Source of the DNA: Cupriavidus sp. WKF15
GTDB taxonomy: Bacteria; Pseudomonadota; Gammaproteobacteria; Burkholderiales; Burkholderiaceae
Assembly (NCBI RefSeq): GCF_029278605.1
Contig: NZ_CP119572.1
Coordinates: 3,658,001-3,722,000 of the forward strand
Length of the DNA stretch: 64,000 bases
Reading direction: 5' to 3'
Shown here: positions 45,891 through 54,585 of the stretch, one piece after another
How the letters are laid out: each line of letters begins with the position of its first letter
Numbering within the stretch: position 1 is the stretch's first letter
Translations under genes and position numbers: made by a program
The notes under the pieces: model-generated
Database searches by the model: none
What the model saw: the letters and a program-made list of their open reading frames with translations, nothing else
What the model was told of the DNA's origin: nothing

Positions 45891-47132
45891 ATGAAGACAG
45901 ACAGGATCGATCAGCCCAAGGGGTTTGTCGACGGCAACTGGAGTGCGTCCGCGGGAACCGGCCGGGGCCGGGTATCGCCGTGGGTCGTGGTGATCACGGT
46001 GGCCGTGCTTGGCGGGGCGGGATGGTTCGGCTGGCATGCCTGGCTGGCACCCAGGCCCGTCGCGAAGGGGCCCGCGCCGGTGGTGGTCGCTACCGCGCTC
46101 GTGCAGCAGGGCGACGTGCCGCTGCAATTCACGGCCAACGGCAACGTGACGGCGTTATCCACAGTCGAGGTTCGCCCACAGGTCTCGAGTACCGTGCGCG
46201 CCGTCCATATCAAGGAAGGCCAGACCGTCAAGCCCGGCGACCTGCTGTTCTCGCTCGACACGCGCATGGACGAGGCCAACCTGGCCAAGGCGCAGGCGCA
46301 GCAGCTGCGCGACCAGGCCGACCTGTCCGACGCGCGCCGCAACCTGGCGCGCAGCAAGGAACTGCTGGAGCGCAACTTCATTTCCAAGAGCGCGGTGGAT
46401 ACGGCCCAGGCAAAGGTGGACGGCTTCGAGGCCACCATCCGCGCCGACCAGGCCGCGATCGAGGCCAGCCGCGTTGCCGTCAGCTACGGCGCGATCCGCG
46501 CCAGCATCGGCGGGCGCACTGGCGTGATCAATGTCTTCCCGGGCTCGATGGTGCTGCCCAACAGCACCGGCCCGATGGTCACCATCGCTCAGGTCCAGCC
46601 GATCGCGGTGACCTTCAGCCTGCCCGAGCGCCAGCTCGCCGCGCTGCGCGACGCCTTGCGCTCCGGCCCCGTGCAGGTCACGGCCCAGCCCAACGACGGC
46701 AGCAAGACGCCGGTGACGGGCAAGATCACCTTCATCGACAACACCGTCGACCCGCAGTACGGCACCATCCGCGTCAAGGCGCAGTTCGACAATGACGAGC
46801 AGCGCCTGTGGCCCGGCACCTATGCCAACGTCAGCGCCGTGGTGCAGACACTCAAGGATGCGTTGTCGGTGCCGCCGCAGGCCGTGGTGACGGGGCCGGA
46901 AGGCCGCTTCGTCTACGCCGTGCAGCCGGACAGCAAGGTCGCCCGCATGCCCGTGAAGATGGTGACCACCACCGCCACGTCGGCCGTGATCGAAGGCGTG
47001 CCGCCGGGCACGCGCGTGGTCGTGGAAGGCACGCAGAACCTGCGCCCGGGCACCCTGGTGCGCGAAGCCGCGCCGGCGTCCGCCCCCGCCGCCACGCCGG
47101 CGAGCGCGCCCGATGCCGCCCAGGGACACTAA
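45891..47132 (+). CDS. RND efflux periplasmic adaptor (MdtA-like)
   Basis: The 413-residue membrane-fusion protein starts with a cytoplasmic stub and membrane anchor (VSPWVVVITVAVLGGAGWFG, about 28-48) followed by the lipoyl/beta-barrel hairpin (TALSTVEVRPQVSSTVRAVHIKEGQTVKPGDLLFSLD) and coiled-coil helices (about 130-200), then the barrel and membrane-proximal domains (to about 385) and a short Ala/Pro tail. It lies 3 bp before the pump gene, so they form one operon. A DnaA box (TTATCCACA, 46155-46163) occurs inside the coding region and encodes part of ALSTVEV. No outer-membrane factor (TolC-like) is encoded here. Confidence 0.94.
   Translation: MKTDRIDQPKGFVDGNWSASAGTGRGRVSPWVVVITVAVLGGAGWFGWHAWLAPRPVAKGPAPVVVATALVQQGDVPLQFTANGNVTALSTVEVRPQVSSTVRAVHIKEGQTVKPGDLLFSLDTRMDEANLAKAQAQQLRDQADLSDARRNLARSKELLERNFISKSAVDTAQAKVDGFEATIRADQAAIEASRVAVSYGAIRASIGGRTGVINVFPGSMVLPNSTGPMVTIAQVQPIAVTFSLPERQLAALRDALRSGPVQVTAQPNDGSKTPVTGKITFIDNTVDPQYGTIRVKAQFDNDEQRLWPGTYANVSAVVQTLKDALSVPPQAVVTGPEGRFVYAVQPDSKVARMPVKMVTTTATSAVIEGVPPGTRVVVEGTQNLRPGTLVREAAPASAPAATPASAPDAAQGH
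46155..46163 (+). other. exact DnaA box inside the efflux adaptor gene
   Basis: TTATCCACA matches the consensus exactly. It lies in coding sequence (codons for LST in ALSTVEV), so it may be a coincidence of codon choice. It is listed because six other exact copies occur in the window. Confidence 0.3.
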
Positions 47133-47135
47133 GTC

Positions 47136-50100
47136 ATGACGCTGTCCGAGCTTTGTATCCGCCGTCCGGTGATGACGGTGCTGCTGTGCATCGCGGTCAT
47201 CGTCACCGGCATCGTGCTGTACCCGACCATCCCGATCGCCGCGCTGCCCAGCTTCAACTCGCCGGTGATCCAGGTCACGGCGACGCTGCCGGGCGCAAGC
47301 CCCGAAACCATGGCCGCCTCGGTGGCCACGCAGCTTGAAAAGCAGTTCGCGACGATTCCGGGCGTGACGGTGATCAGCTCGTCGAACACGCTTGGCAATT
47401 CGAGCATCACGATCGAATTCGACAGCGACCGCGACATCGATGCCGCCGCCGTGGACGTGCAAGCGGCGCTGTTCCGCGCCCAGCGTTCGCTGCCGATCGA
47501 GATGACGGTGCCGCCGTCGTACCGCAAGGTCAACCCGGCCGATGCGCCGGTGCTGCTGCTGGCGATCAACTCGCCGGCGATGAGCCTGGCTGAACTCAAT
47601 GCCTTTGGCGACAACCTGATCTCGCCGACGCTGGCCACGCTGCCCGGCGTGGCGCAGGTCCAGGTGTTCGGCCAGAAGCGCTTTGCCGTGCGCGTGCGCG
47701 CCCACCCGGACGCGCTGGCCGCACGCGGCCTGACGCTCGACGAACTGGCCACGGCGCTGAACCGTGCCAACGCCAACACGCCGGTCGGCACGCTCGACAG
47801 CGCGCGCCAGACGCTGACGATCCAGGCCAACCGGCAGCTTGCCAATGCCGAAGCGTTCCGCGGCATCATCGTCGCGAGCCAGCCCAACGGCGTGCTGGTA
47901 CGCCTGTCCGACGTGGCCGAGGTGGAAGACAGCGTCGAGACCCTCAAGACCGGCAGCTGGCTCAACAACGAACGCTCCATCGTGCTGGCCGTGCTGCGCC
48001 AGCCCGACGCCAACACCGTGGCCGTGGTGGATGCGATCAAGGGCGCCCTGCCCCGGCTGCTGGCCCAGATGCCGGGCTCGGTCAACGTGTCGGTGGTCAA
48101 CGACCGCTCCAACTCGATCCGCGAATCGATCCACGACGTGCAGTTCACGCTGGCGCTCACGGTCGCGCTGGTGGTGATGGTGATCTTCCTGTTCCTGCGC
48201 CGCGCCGCCGCCACGCTGATCCCCACGGTGTCGCTGCCGATCTCGCTGATCGGCACGGTGGCGCTGATGAAGGCCTTCGGCTATAGCCTGGACAACGTGT
48301 CGCTGCTGGCCATCACGCTGGCCGTGGGCCTGGTGGTGGACGACGCCATCGTCATGCTCGAGAACATCGTGCGCCATATCGAGGAAGGCGTGCCGCCGCT
48401 CAAGGCCGCGCTGGTCGGTTCGCGCGAGATGGGCTTCACCATCCTGTCGATCTCGATCTCGCTGGTGGCGGTGTTCATCCCGATCTTCTTCATGCCGGGC
48501 GTGATCGGGCTGCTGTTCCATGAGTTCGCCGCGGTGGTGTCGCTGTCGATCCTGGTGTCGGCGCTGGTGTCGCTCACGCTGATCCCGATGCTGTGCGCGC
48601 GTTTCCTGTCGGCCGAGAACGTGCCGGTCGATGAATCGCAGCACGCCTATGGCGATCACGCTGGCCACGCGCCGGCGGTGGTGCAGAAGCAGACGCTGGG
48701 CATGCGCTCGACGCAGTGGTTCGAGAACCTGTTCGAGTGGACGCTGCACAAGTACGCGCACGGCCTGGACTGGTGCCTGGCGCACCGGCGCGTGGTGCTG
48801 GTGGCCGCCGGCCTGACCTTCGTGCTGACCGCCGTGCTGTTCGTCAAGATTCCCAAGGGCTTCTTCCCCGAGGAAGACATCGGCCAGATCCAGGTCAACG
48901 CCGAAGGCCCGCAGGACATCTCGTTCGACGCCATGGCCGAGCGGCTGCGCGATGCCGCCGAGCGCATGCGCGCCAACCCGGCGGTGAAGAGCATCGTGGT
49001 CTCGATCGGCGGCGGCCCGTCGCCGGCGATCAACACCGGCCGCATGTTCATCGAACTGAAGCCGCTCGGCGAGCGGCCCAAGATGCCAAAGGTGGTGGAG
49101 TCGCTGCGCAAGGACGTGTCCGGTATCCCGGGCCTGGCGGTGTATTTCTCGCCGGTGCAGAACCTGCGCCTGGGCGGACGCCAGAGCAAGAGCCGCTACC
49201 AGTACACGCTGCAAAGCGTGAAGGCCGGCCAGCTGCAGGAGTTCAGCGACAAGCTCATGGCAAAGATGCGCGCGGACTCGATCTTCCGCGACGTTACCAG
49301 CGACTCGCAGCAATCGGGCCTGGAGGCGCAGCTTTCGATCGACCGCGACAAGGCCAACGCGCTCGGCGTGCAGATGCAGGACGTGCGCACGGCGCTGTAC
49401 TCGGCGTTCGGTGAGCGCCAGGTGTCGACGATCTACACGCCGATCGACAACTACTACGTGATCCTGCAGGCCGCCGACGTCGACCGCCAGGACGAAAGCG
49501 CGTTCACCAAGCTCTACGTGCGCAGCAAGACCGGCCAGATGGTGCCAATCTCCGCGTTCGCCACGACCGAGCGCCGGGTCGGGCCGATTGCCGTGAACCA
49601 CCAGGGCCAGCTGCCTTCGGTGACGGTGTCGTTCAACCTGGCGCCCGGCGCGGCGCTTGGAGAGGCCTCGGCGAAGATCGACCGCTACCGGCAGGAGATC
49701 GCCATGCCGACCTCCATCTTCACGAGCTGGGGTGGCGACGCGGCCGTGTTCCAGTCGTCGCAGGCCACGCAGATCGTGCTGCTGGTGGCGGCCATCGCGG
49801 TCATCTATACGCTGCTGGGCGTGCTGTACGAGAGCTACATCCATCCGCTGACGATCCTGGCGGGCCTGCCCTCGGCCGCCATCGGCGCGCTGCTGACGCT
49901 GTTCCTGTTCAACGTGGAGCTGTCGCTGATCGCGACCATCGGCGTGCTGATGCTGATCGGCATCGTCAAGAAGAACGCCATCATGATGATCGACTTCGCG
50001 CTCGCGGCGCAGCGTGAGCAAGGCATGGCGCCGGCGCGGGCCATCCGCCAGGCCTGCCTGCTGCGCTTCCGGCCGATCATGATGACCACGTTCGCCGCCG

Positions 50101-50333
50101 TCATGGGCGCGCTGCCGCTGGCGCTGGGCCTGGGCGCGGGCGCCGAGCTGCGCCAGCCGCTGGGCCTGGCCGTGGTCGGCGGCCTGCTGTTCTCGCAGGT
50201 CATCACGCTGTTCATCACGCCGGTGATCTACCTGGCGCTGGACCGGTTCTCGGGCACCGGCCCGCTGCAGATCGATGCGGACGGGAACAGGCTGCCGGAG
50301 CAGGTGCACGCCGAGACGGTGCAGCAGCACTGA
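47136..50333 (+). CDS. RND multidrug efflux pump, MdtB/MdtC-like (HAE1)
   Basis: The 1,065-residue pump of the AcrB family has 12 membrane helices, two large periplasmic loops and the proton-relay motif LAVGLVVDDAIVMLENIVRHIEEG (the two Asp, about 405-406) plus the Lys of IGIVKKNAIMMIDFA (about 945). The N-terminus (MTLSELCIRRPVMTVLLCIAVIV) is typical. Between the halves a His-rich insertion (SQHAYGDHAGHAPAVV, about 506-521) is unlike the E. coli proteins. The gene follows the adaptor with three bases between. The partner outer-membrane channel is elsewhere. Substrates cannot be told from sequence. Confidence 0.95.
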   Translation: MTLSELCIRRPVMTVLLCIAVIVTGIVLYPTIPIAALPSFNSPVIQVTATLPGASPETMAASVATQLEKQFATIPGVTVISSSNTLGNSSITIEFDSDRDIDAAAVDVQAALFRAQRSLPIEMTVPPSYRKVNPADAPVLLLAINSPAMSLAELNAFGDNLISPTLATLPGVAQVQVFGQKRFAVRVRAHPDALAARGLTLDELATALNRANANTPVGTLDSARQTLTIQANRQLANAEAFRGIIVASQPNGVLVRLSDVAEVEDSVETLKTGSWLNNERSIVLAVLRQPDANTVAVVDAIKGALPRLLAQMPGSVNVSVVNDRSNSIRESIHDVQFTLALTVALVVMVIFLFLRRAAATLIPTVSLPISLIGTVALMKAFGYSLDNVSLLAITLAVGLVVDDAIVMLENIVRHIEEGVPPLKAALVGSREMGFTILSISISLVAVFIPIFFMPGVIGLLFHEFAAVVSLSILVSALVSLTLIPMLCARFLSAENVPVDESQHAYGDHAGHAPAVVQKQTLGMRSTQWFENLFEWTLHKYAHGLDWCLAHRRVVLVAAGLTFVLTAVLFVKIPKGFFPEEDIGQIQVNAEGPQDISFDAMAERLRDAAERMRANPAVKSIVVSIGGGPSPAINTGRMFIELKPLGERPKMPKVVESLRKDVSGIPGLAVYFSPVQNLRLGGRQSKSRYQYTLQSVKAGQLQEFSDKLMAKMRADSIFRDVTSDSQQSGLEAQLSIDRDKANALGVQMQDVRTALYSAFGERQVSTIYTPIDNYYVILQAADVDRQDESAFTKLYVRSKTGQMVPISAFATTERRVGPIAVNHQGQLPSVTVSFNLAPGAALGEASAKIDRYRQEIAMPTSIFTSWGGDAAVFQSSQATQIVLLVAAIAVIYTLLGVLYESYIHPLTILAGLPSAAIGALLTLFLFNVELSLIATIGVLMLIGIVKKNAIMMIDFALAAQREQGMAPARAIRQACLLRFRPIMMTTFAAVMGALPLALGLGAGAELRQPLGLAVVGGLLFSQVITLFITPVIYLALDRFSGTGPLQIDADGNRLPEQVHAETVQQH

Positions 50334-50420
50334 AGGACGGAAGCGAAGTTTTCCACTTCCGCTTGCGTGAGCGATGACGGCGCGTTGACCACGATGACTT
50401 GCGCGTGCTAACCGACACGT

Positions 50421-50442
50421 GGTCCCCGCGTATGCGGGGACC
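50421..50442. other. perfect palindromic hairpin GGTCCCCGC-GTAT-GCGGGGACC
   Basis: GGTCCCCGC (50421-50429) and GCGGGGACC (50434-50442) form a perfect 9-bp stem with a GTAT tetraloop in the gap between the RND pump and the convergent Tli4-like gene. It resembles a lone type I-E CRISPR-like hairpin, but only one copy is present. It may work as a bidirectional RNA-end structure. Confidence 0.6.
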
Positions 50443-50506
50443 CGGCAACTTTCAGGAGGGCCGCACCACTATCCGCAGCACATGGCGGCGCGAATCTGGT
50501 CTGTAC

Positions 50507-51406
50507 TCATACGGCCCCCGGGCGCAGCCGAATGGAGCCGACCACGGCGTCCCATAACTCCAGCGCCTCCTCGTCGCTGGCAAACGACTCCTTGTTGGTG
50601 CGGTAAGCGCTTTCGCCGACCTGCAGCGATATATTCAGATTTGGTTCAGCCAGGGAGTCGGCCTTGCCCGGCGCTTCCCATTTGAAGCCGTAAGTCCGCT
50701 TGCCGTCCTGCGTGCCTGCCACGAGAATCTCGTCGGCCTCGATGGGGCCGACCGGGTGTTCACGATTGCGCAATTGAGTAAATCCAGCCACTGCCCCCAG
50801 CAATCCTGCCAGTACTCCGCCGGCGCGCTTGCGTAAGCCGGGTTCGACACTGCGCTGCGTATAGGCGGTGACCTTGAATGAAACATCTGGCTTTCCGGCC
50901 AGCCGAATGACCATGCGCCAACTTTCGAGATTGAAGCGGCTTGCCGCCAAAATCACATCATTCACTACATAGCCAATGCCGTTCGAAATTTCACCAACTT
51001 CCAGTTCTCGCCATTCCTCTGCAAGTCGATCGCAGGAAGCAAGAACCACATTCTTCTTGTCCGGATCAATGTCTCCCGAGTATTTCAGTGTTTTTGATCC
51101 GGCTCGAAAGTATGTATCAAGGCGATAGAGTATGTCCCCCGTTGGCCGGTTCCACGAGAGCAAGCTCACCGATCCGTTGGCATGCGGCACTCGTTCGACG
51201 AACATGCTGCCATGCATTTGGTGTTTTGCATTGCGCAGTGCTTGTTCCTCTTTGGCTACCAACTGATCCAAACTGTCCTGCGACCGAATCGCCGGCAACA
51301 GCTCAATTTTCACTTTGTTGTATGCATAGCTCTCAATCGTCTTCGCCTCTCCCGGCAGGTCGATTAGATGCCGGCCAATGGCACGTGTTCTCCATCCTTC
51401 TTTCAT
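50507..51406 (-). CDS. Tli4-like type VI immunity protein
   Basis: The 299-residue protein overlaps the lipase stop by ATGA and has AAGGAG before its ATG at 51406, so translation is coupled. The opening RTRAIGRHLIDLPGEAKTIESYAYNKVKIELLP and the C-terminal half with DEALELWDAVVGSIRLRP look like the Tli4 family of immunity proteins, which neutralise Tle4-type phospholipases. No signal peptide is obvious, which is a reservation since lipid-cutting effectors act in the periplasm; a short basic N-terminus may escape notice. Codon use is less GC-biased than neighbours. I rate the family call as probable, resting on memory of the N- and C-terminal patterns and on context. Confidence 0.7.
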   Translation of the reverse strand: MKEGWRTRAIGRHLIDLPGEAKTIESYAYNKVKIELLPAIRSQDSLDQLVAKEEQALRNAKHQMHGSMFVERVPHANGSVSLLSWNRPTGDILYRLDTYFRAGSKTLKYSGDIDPDKKNVVLASCDRLAEEWRELEVGEISNGIGYVVNDVILAASRFNLESWRMVIRLAGKPDVSFKVTAYTQRSVEPGLRKRAGGVLAGLLGAVAGFTQLRNREHPVGPIEADEILVAGTQDGKRTYGFKWEAPGKADSLAEPNLNISLQVGESAYRTNKESFASDEEALELWDAVVGSIRLRPGAV

Positions 51407-53235
51407 ACAGACTCCTTTCTGTGCCATTGAGCTTCTTGGGCAATCTTCACAATTGCGTGCATCGTGGCGTAGAGCGCGCGCTTATCCCCATAGCTACCCT
51501 GATGGTCGTAACAGAATTTAGTGTTCTGCTTCCCGGCGCAGTCTTGTCCATGGGCAAAGCTCATCGCGATACCTGCCTTACCCGGTGCTGCACCTGATTG
51601 GACGGGTACCGTGCCATCCCCAGGACTGTCGGGCTCACCTATTTTCAGGCTGAGCCCCTCAGAGGTTCTCAGCGTGCCGTTGCCGTCATCCTTAGTGATC
51701 TTGACCTTCTTGGGATCCAGCCCCCGGCCCCCTGTCCCCTCCCAGGCGACCTCTCCCCAGCTGAACCGATCCTTACTCGCCATAAGACCTAACCCAAGCA
51801 AGCCACCAGGATCCCTCTCGGGATCGCGCCGCCCCTGCGCGCCATAGTGGGCATAGGTATGAACCTTGTATCGCCTCTCTATTGCACGGTGAAATCTTCG
51901 AACACCGTCAACAATTTCAGTCAACGTCCTGCGTGGAGAGTCTCGATCAGGCTCAGAATCGCGCGCAAATTGCGCTTGCTTCGCGGAGTTGGGGACCAGC
52001 AAGTCCGGATTGTTGTCCGGCACCAACCCATACCAGTCCGGCGACAGATAAATCTCACTATAAGGATCACCATTCCTCGGCAACGCCAGCGTCTCCTTGC
52101 CACCCTTGCGCTCCCGCACCTTCAGCCAAGGCTTGCCATCGTTGTAGTCGGCCGTCGGCAACAACTCCAACCCACCCGGCGCCTGCGACAAAATGGCAAC
52201 CACCTCTGCCGCGTTCCGCCCCAGAATCACCTGCTCCACCCCCTCGAATCCCGCACGCATGCGCTTGTACGTGGCCGGTGCACCCGTGGCGGGTTGCACG
52301 CCGTGCGAGACGCCCAGCACCTTGTCGCACTGGTGAATCTCGGTCAGCGCACGGCTCACCAGTCCGCCCATCGAGTGGGTCACCACTATCACCTTCTCGG
52401 CCATCGGACGACCCGGCTTGCGGCGCCGGATGCTGCATTGATTACTGCCTTCGCCGTCGGGTGTGTCCTCGACGATGACCGTCTTGCCTTCGTTGTAGTA
52501 CGGCAGGATCGTGTTCTCGATCAGGTCCTTGATGGCCGCACCGGAGTCGCGATTGCTCTGCAGCCAGTTGTAGCCGCCGGCCCAGACATCGAACTGGTAA
52601 TTGGCCGCGTGCAGGATTTCCTCGCGCGTCAATGCCTCGCCACGGTCCGCACCCCAGTCCGAAGGCGGGGATTGGCCATCTTCGGCTGCCCAGCCCTTCA
52701 GGTCCGCTACGCAGCGCTCGAAATCGTATTCCGCCAGTGAGTTCAGGAGGTGCTGCAAATCGCCCATGAACGGGTGGTAGGAGGAACGCATCAATGCTCC
52801 CCAGCCGCGCACAACGAGCACGTTTCTGGGCAACCCGCTCAGGCCGGCGTCGATCGGCCCGCTGGGATCGACCTCCACCGTTGCGGTTGCCAGGTCGCCG
52901 GCGCGGTCCTTCGCATTCTTGAACAGATAGCTGAAGAGTTGGCAGATGGCATCTGCCGCGCCGCGCAGGTCCGTGTTTGGCGGACGCCAGGCGATATCCT
53001 TCCCTTCCTTTTTCCTGAGATTGGTGCCCATGATGCCGGGCAAAAAGAGGACAGGAATAACGTAAGGTTTGGCCAGGACGATCTTTTCACGCTGATCTTC
53101 CGCTGGCGTCAGTGTCACCGGGGCATATTGATCGCCGTCGTCGTTGATGATGCTGCGGTAGAGTAGGTAGCCGGGGTTTTCCATGGTGGCGGTGGAGGGC
53201 CGGTATTGGCCTGCAATTGAGCGAGTCCGAGGCAA
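51403..53235 (-). CDS. lipase of PGAP1/LCAT-like alpha/beta-hydrolase fold, probable type VI effector
   Basis: The product is 610 residues from a TTG at 53235 (593 from an ATG at 53184, which has no strong ribosome site either). The lipase motifs are VLFLPGIMGTNL (oxyanion region, about 60), VVTHSMGGLVSRAL (nucleophile Ser of THSMGG, about 290), DGTVPVQSG (acid, about 535) and FCYDHQGSYGDK (His, about 585). There is no signal peptide, as expected for a type VI cargo effector. The immunity-like gene follows with a four-base overlap, the standard effector-immunity layout. Phospholipase activity is inferred. No VgrG, PAAR or chaperone is adjacent, so the loading partner must be elsewhere. Part of the pair has lower GC and may be acquired. 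Confidence 0.75.
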   Translation of the reverse strand: MPRTRSIAGQYRPSTATMENPGYLLYRSIINDDGDQYAPVTLTPAEDQREKIVLAKPYVIPVLFLPGIMGTNLRKKEGKDIAWRPPNTDLRGAADAICQLFSYLFKNAKDRAGDLATATVEVDPSGPIDAGLSGLPRNVLVVRGWGALMRSSYHPFMGDLQHLLNSLAEYDFERCVADLKGWAAEDGQSPPSDWGADRGEALTREEILHAANYQFDVWAGGYNWLQSNRDSGAAIKDLIENTILPYYNEGKTVIVEDTPDGEGSNQCSIRRRKPGRPMAEKVIVVTHSMGGLVSRALTEIHQCDKVLGVSHGVQPATGAPATYKRMRAGFEGVEQVILGRNAAEVVAILSQAPGGLELLPTADYNDGKPWLKVRERKGGKETLALPRNGDPYSEIYLSPDWYGLVPDNNPDLLVPNSAKQAQFARDSEPDRDSPRRTLTEIVDGVRRFHRAIERRYKVHTYAHYGAQGRRDPERDPGGLLGLGLMASKDRFSWGEVAWEGTGGRGLDPKKVKITKDDGNGTLRTSEGLSLKIGEPDSPGDGTVPVQSGAAPGKAGIAMSFAHGQDCAGKQNTKFCYDHQGSYGDKRALYATMHAIVKIAQEAQWHRKESV

Positions 53236-53442
53236 GTTATCTGCCGGACGGAACGCCCGGATTGACCAGCCGCAAGGAAGGTGCCGAGCGGGGACTTACA
53301 CCGAGCTATAGCTGGCCGGCCGGCGGCAGCGGCAACCTGGATCGCGGGCACGGCGCTGAAGGACCTGTCCGACGGCAACCTGGCCAAGGTGGGCGAGAAT
53401 CTCGCCATTGGCGGCCGCATTGAGATAAGGGAGGAACACCGC

Positions 53443-54321
53443 ATGATGTCAATCCGGTTGCATATGGCCGGCATGCTGGCGGCGGCCCTGACCGTGCTGA
53501 CGGCCGGCTGCGCAACCCAGGGACCGTCTCCCGCGGAAGTCAATGCCGACTTTGCCGGCAAGTCCTACGTGCTGCTGGGAGAAGTCCACGATAACCCCGC
53601 CGGCCAGCAACAGCGCCTCGCCGCGCTGACCCACGCCATCGAGCAAGGCTGGCGCCCCGCCATTGCCATGGAACAATTCGACCGCGAACGCCAGGCCGAT
53701 ATCGACCGCGCGCGCCGCGAACGAGCGGACGACGCCGACTACCTGATCGCGCAGGCCGGCGGTGGCGGCTGGCAATGGCCGCTGTACCGGCCGGTGGTGG
53801 CGCTGGCGCTGGCGTACGACCTGCCGCTGCTGGCCGCGAACCTGTCGCGCGCCGACGCGGCGAAGATCGTGCGCGGCGGCCTTGACGGCCTGTTCACGCC
53901 GCAGGAGCGTGCCCGGCTGGGCCTGACCGGCACGCTGCCGCCGGACCTGGTGGCAGCGCAGACCGCGGTGCTCGACGAAGGCCACTGCGGCAATTTCCCC
54001 AAGGCCATGCTGCCCGGCATGCTCGACGCGCAGGCCGCGCGCGATGCCGTGATGGCGGCCACACTGCGTCCCTACGCGGCGCGCGGCGCGGTGCTGATCG
54101 CGGGCAATGGCCATGTGCGCAACGATATCGGCGTGCCGCGCTGGCTGGGAGCGGATGCCGGCAAGGCGGTCAGCGTGGGCTATCTGGAGCACGGCCAGGG
54201 CAACCCGGCGGGCTTCGACCGCGTCGTGACCGTGGCGCCCGTGGAACGCGGCGATCCGTGCCGCGACGCCGTGGTGGGCAAGGCCATACCGGTCGCCGCA
54301 TCCGCGCCTGCTGCGCGCTGA
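53443..54321 (+). CDS. ChaN-like lipoprotein
   Basis: The 292-residue lipoprotein has a signal with lipobox LTAGC (Cys at about residue 20). The body has the ChaN/EreA-like core: SYVLLGEVHDNPAGQQQRLAAL, AIAMEQFDRERQADID, ARGAVLIAGNGHVRNDIGVPRWL. Related proteins bind haem or iron and are periplasm-facing. The start ATG at 53443 has GGGAGGA ahead; a second ATG follows at once. The frame is open upstream to 53281 with a strangely regular protein-like stretch, treated below. The divergent neighbour is the lipase. Confidence 0.9.
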   Translation: MMSIRLHMAGMLAAALTVLTAGCATQGPSPAEVNADFAGKSYVLLGEVHDNPAGQQQRLAALTHAIEQGWRPAIAMEQFDRERQADIDRARRERADDADYLIAQAGGGGWQWPLYRPVVALALAYDLPLLAANLSRADAAKIVRGGLDGLFTPQERARLGLTGTLPPDLVAAQTAVLDEGHCGNFPKAMLPGMLDAQAARDAVMAATLRPYAARGAVLIAGNGHVRNDIGVPRWLGADAGKAVSVGYLEHGQGNPAGFDRVVTVAPVERGDPCRDAVVGKAIPVAASAPAAR

Positions 54322-54357
54322 ATCACCCGCCTATCCACGTAAACCCCGATGCAAGAG

Positions 54358-54383
54358 CTGTCAATCTGACAGCCTTTTGACAG
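54358..54383 (+). promoter_or_regulatory. operator-like CTGTCA inverted repeat upstream of tctC
   Basis: CTGTCA (54358-54363) and TGACAG (54367-54372) form a 6-bp inverted repeat around three bases, and a third half-site TTGACAG follows at 54377-54383. It lies about 203 bp before the tctC ATG. It is a plausible binding site for a TctD-like regulator such as the one at the window end. Confidence 0.6.
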
Positions 54384-54585
54384 TTTTCAACGCCTAGAAT
54401 CCGGCACATGACCCACCAGCGGGTCACACAGAAGCCCATAACAATGCCGGCATGCAAGGCGTGCAACGGACAGGAGACAGCGACCTACCGGTTCCTTCGT
54501 GACGGTATGCGCCCGTGTCTCCCGGGTCCCGACGCGACGCCATGACGGCCAGCCGAAGATACGGCAATACCACAAGGAGACCGTT

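Noticed and set aside
46155..50330. Very long minus-strand open frame (1,391 codons) opposite the RND efflux genes
   Set aside because: It is antisense to two strongly supported RND genes, is rich in His, Arg and Gln with no domain, and arises from GC codon bias on the opposite strand.
50421..50442. CRISPR repeat
   Set aside because: A single palindrome with no second copy or spacer; no cas gene is in the window.
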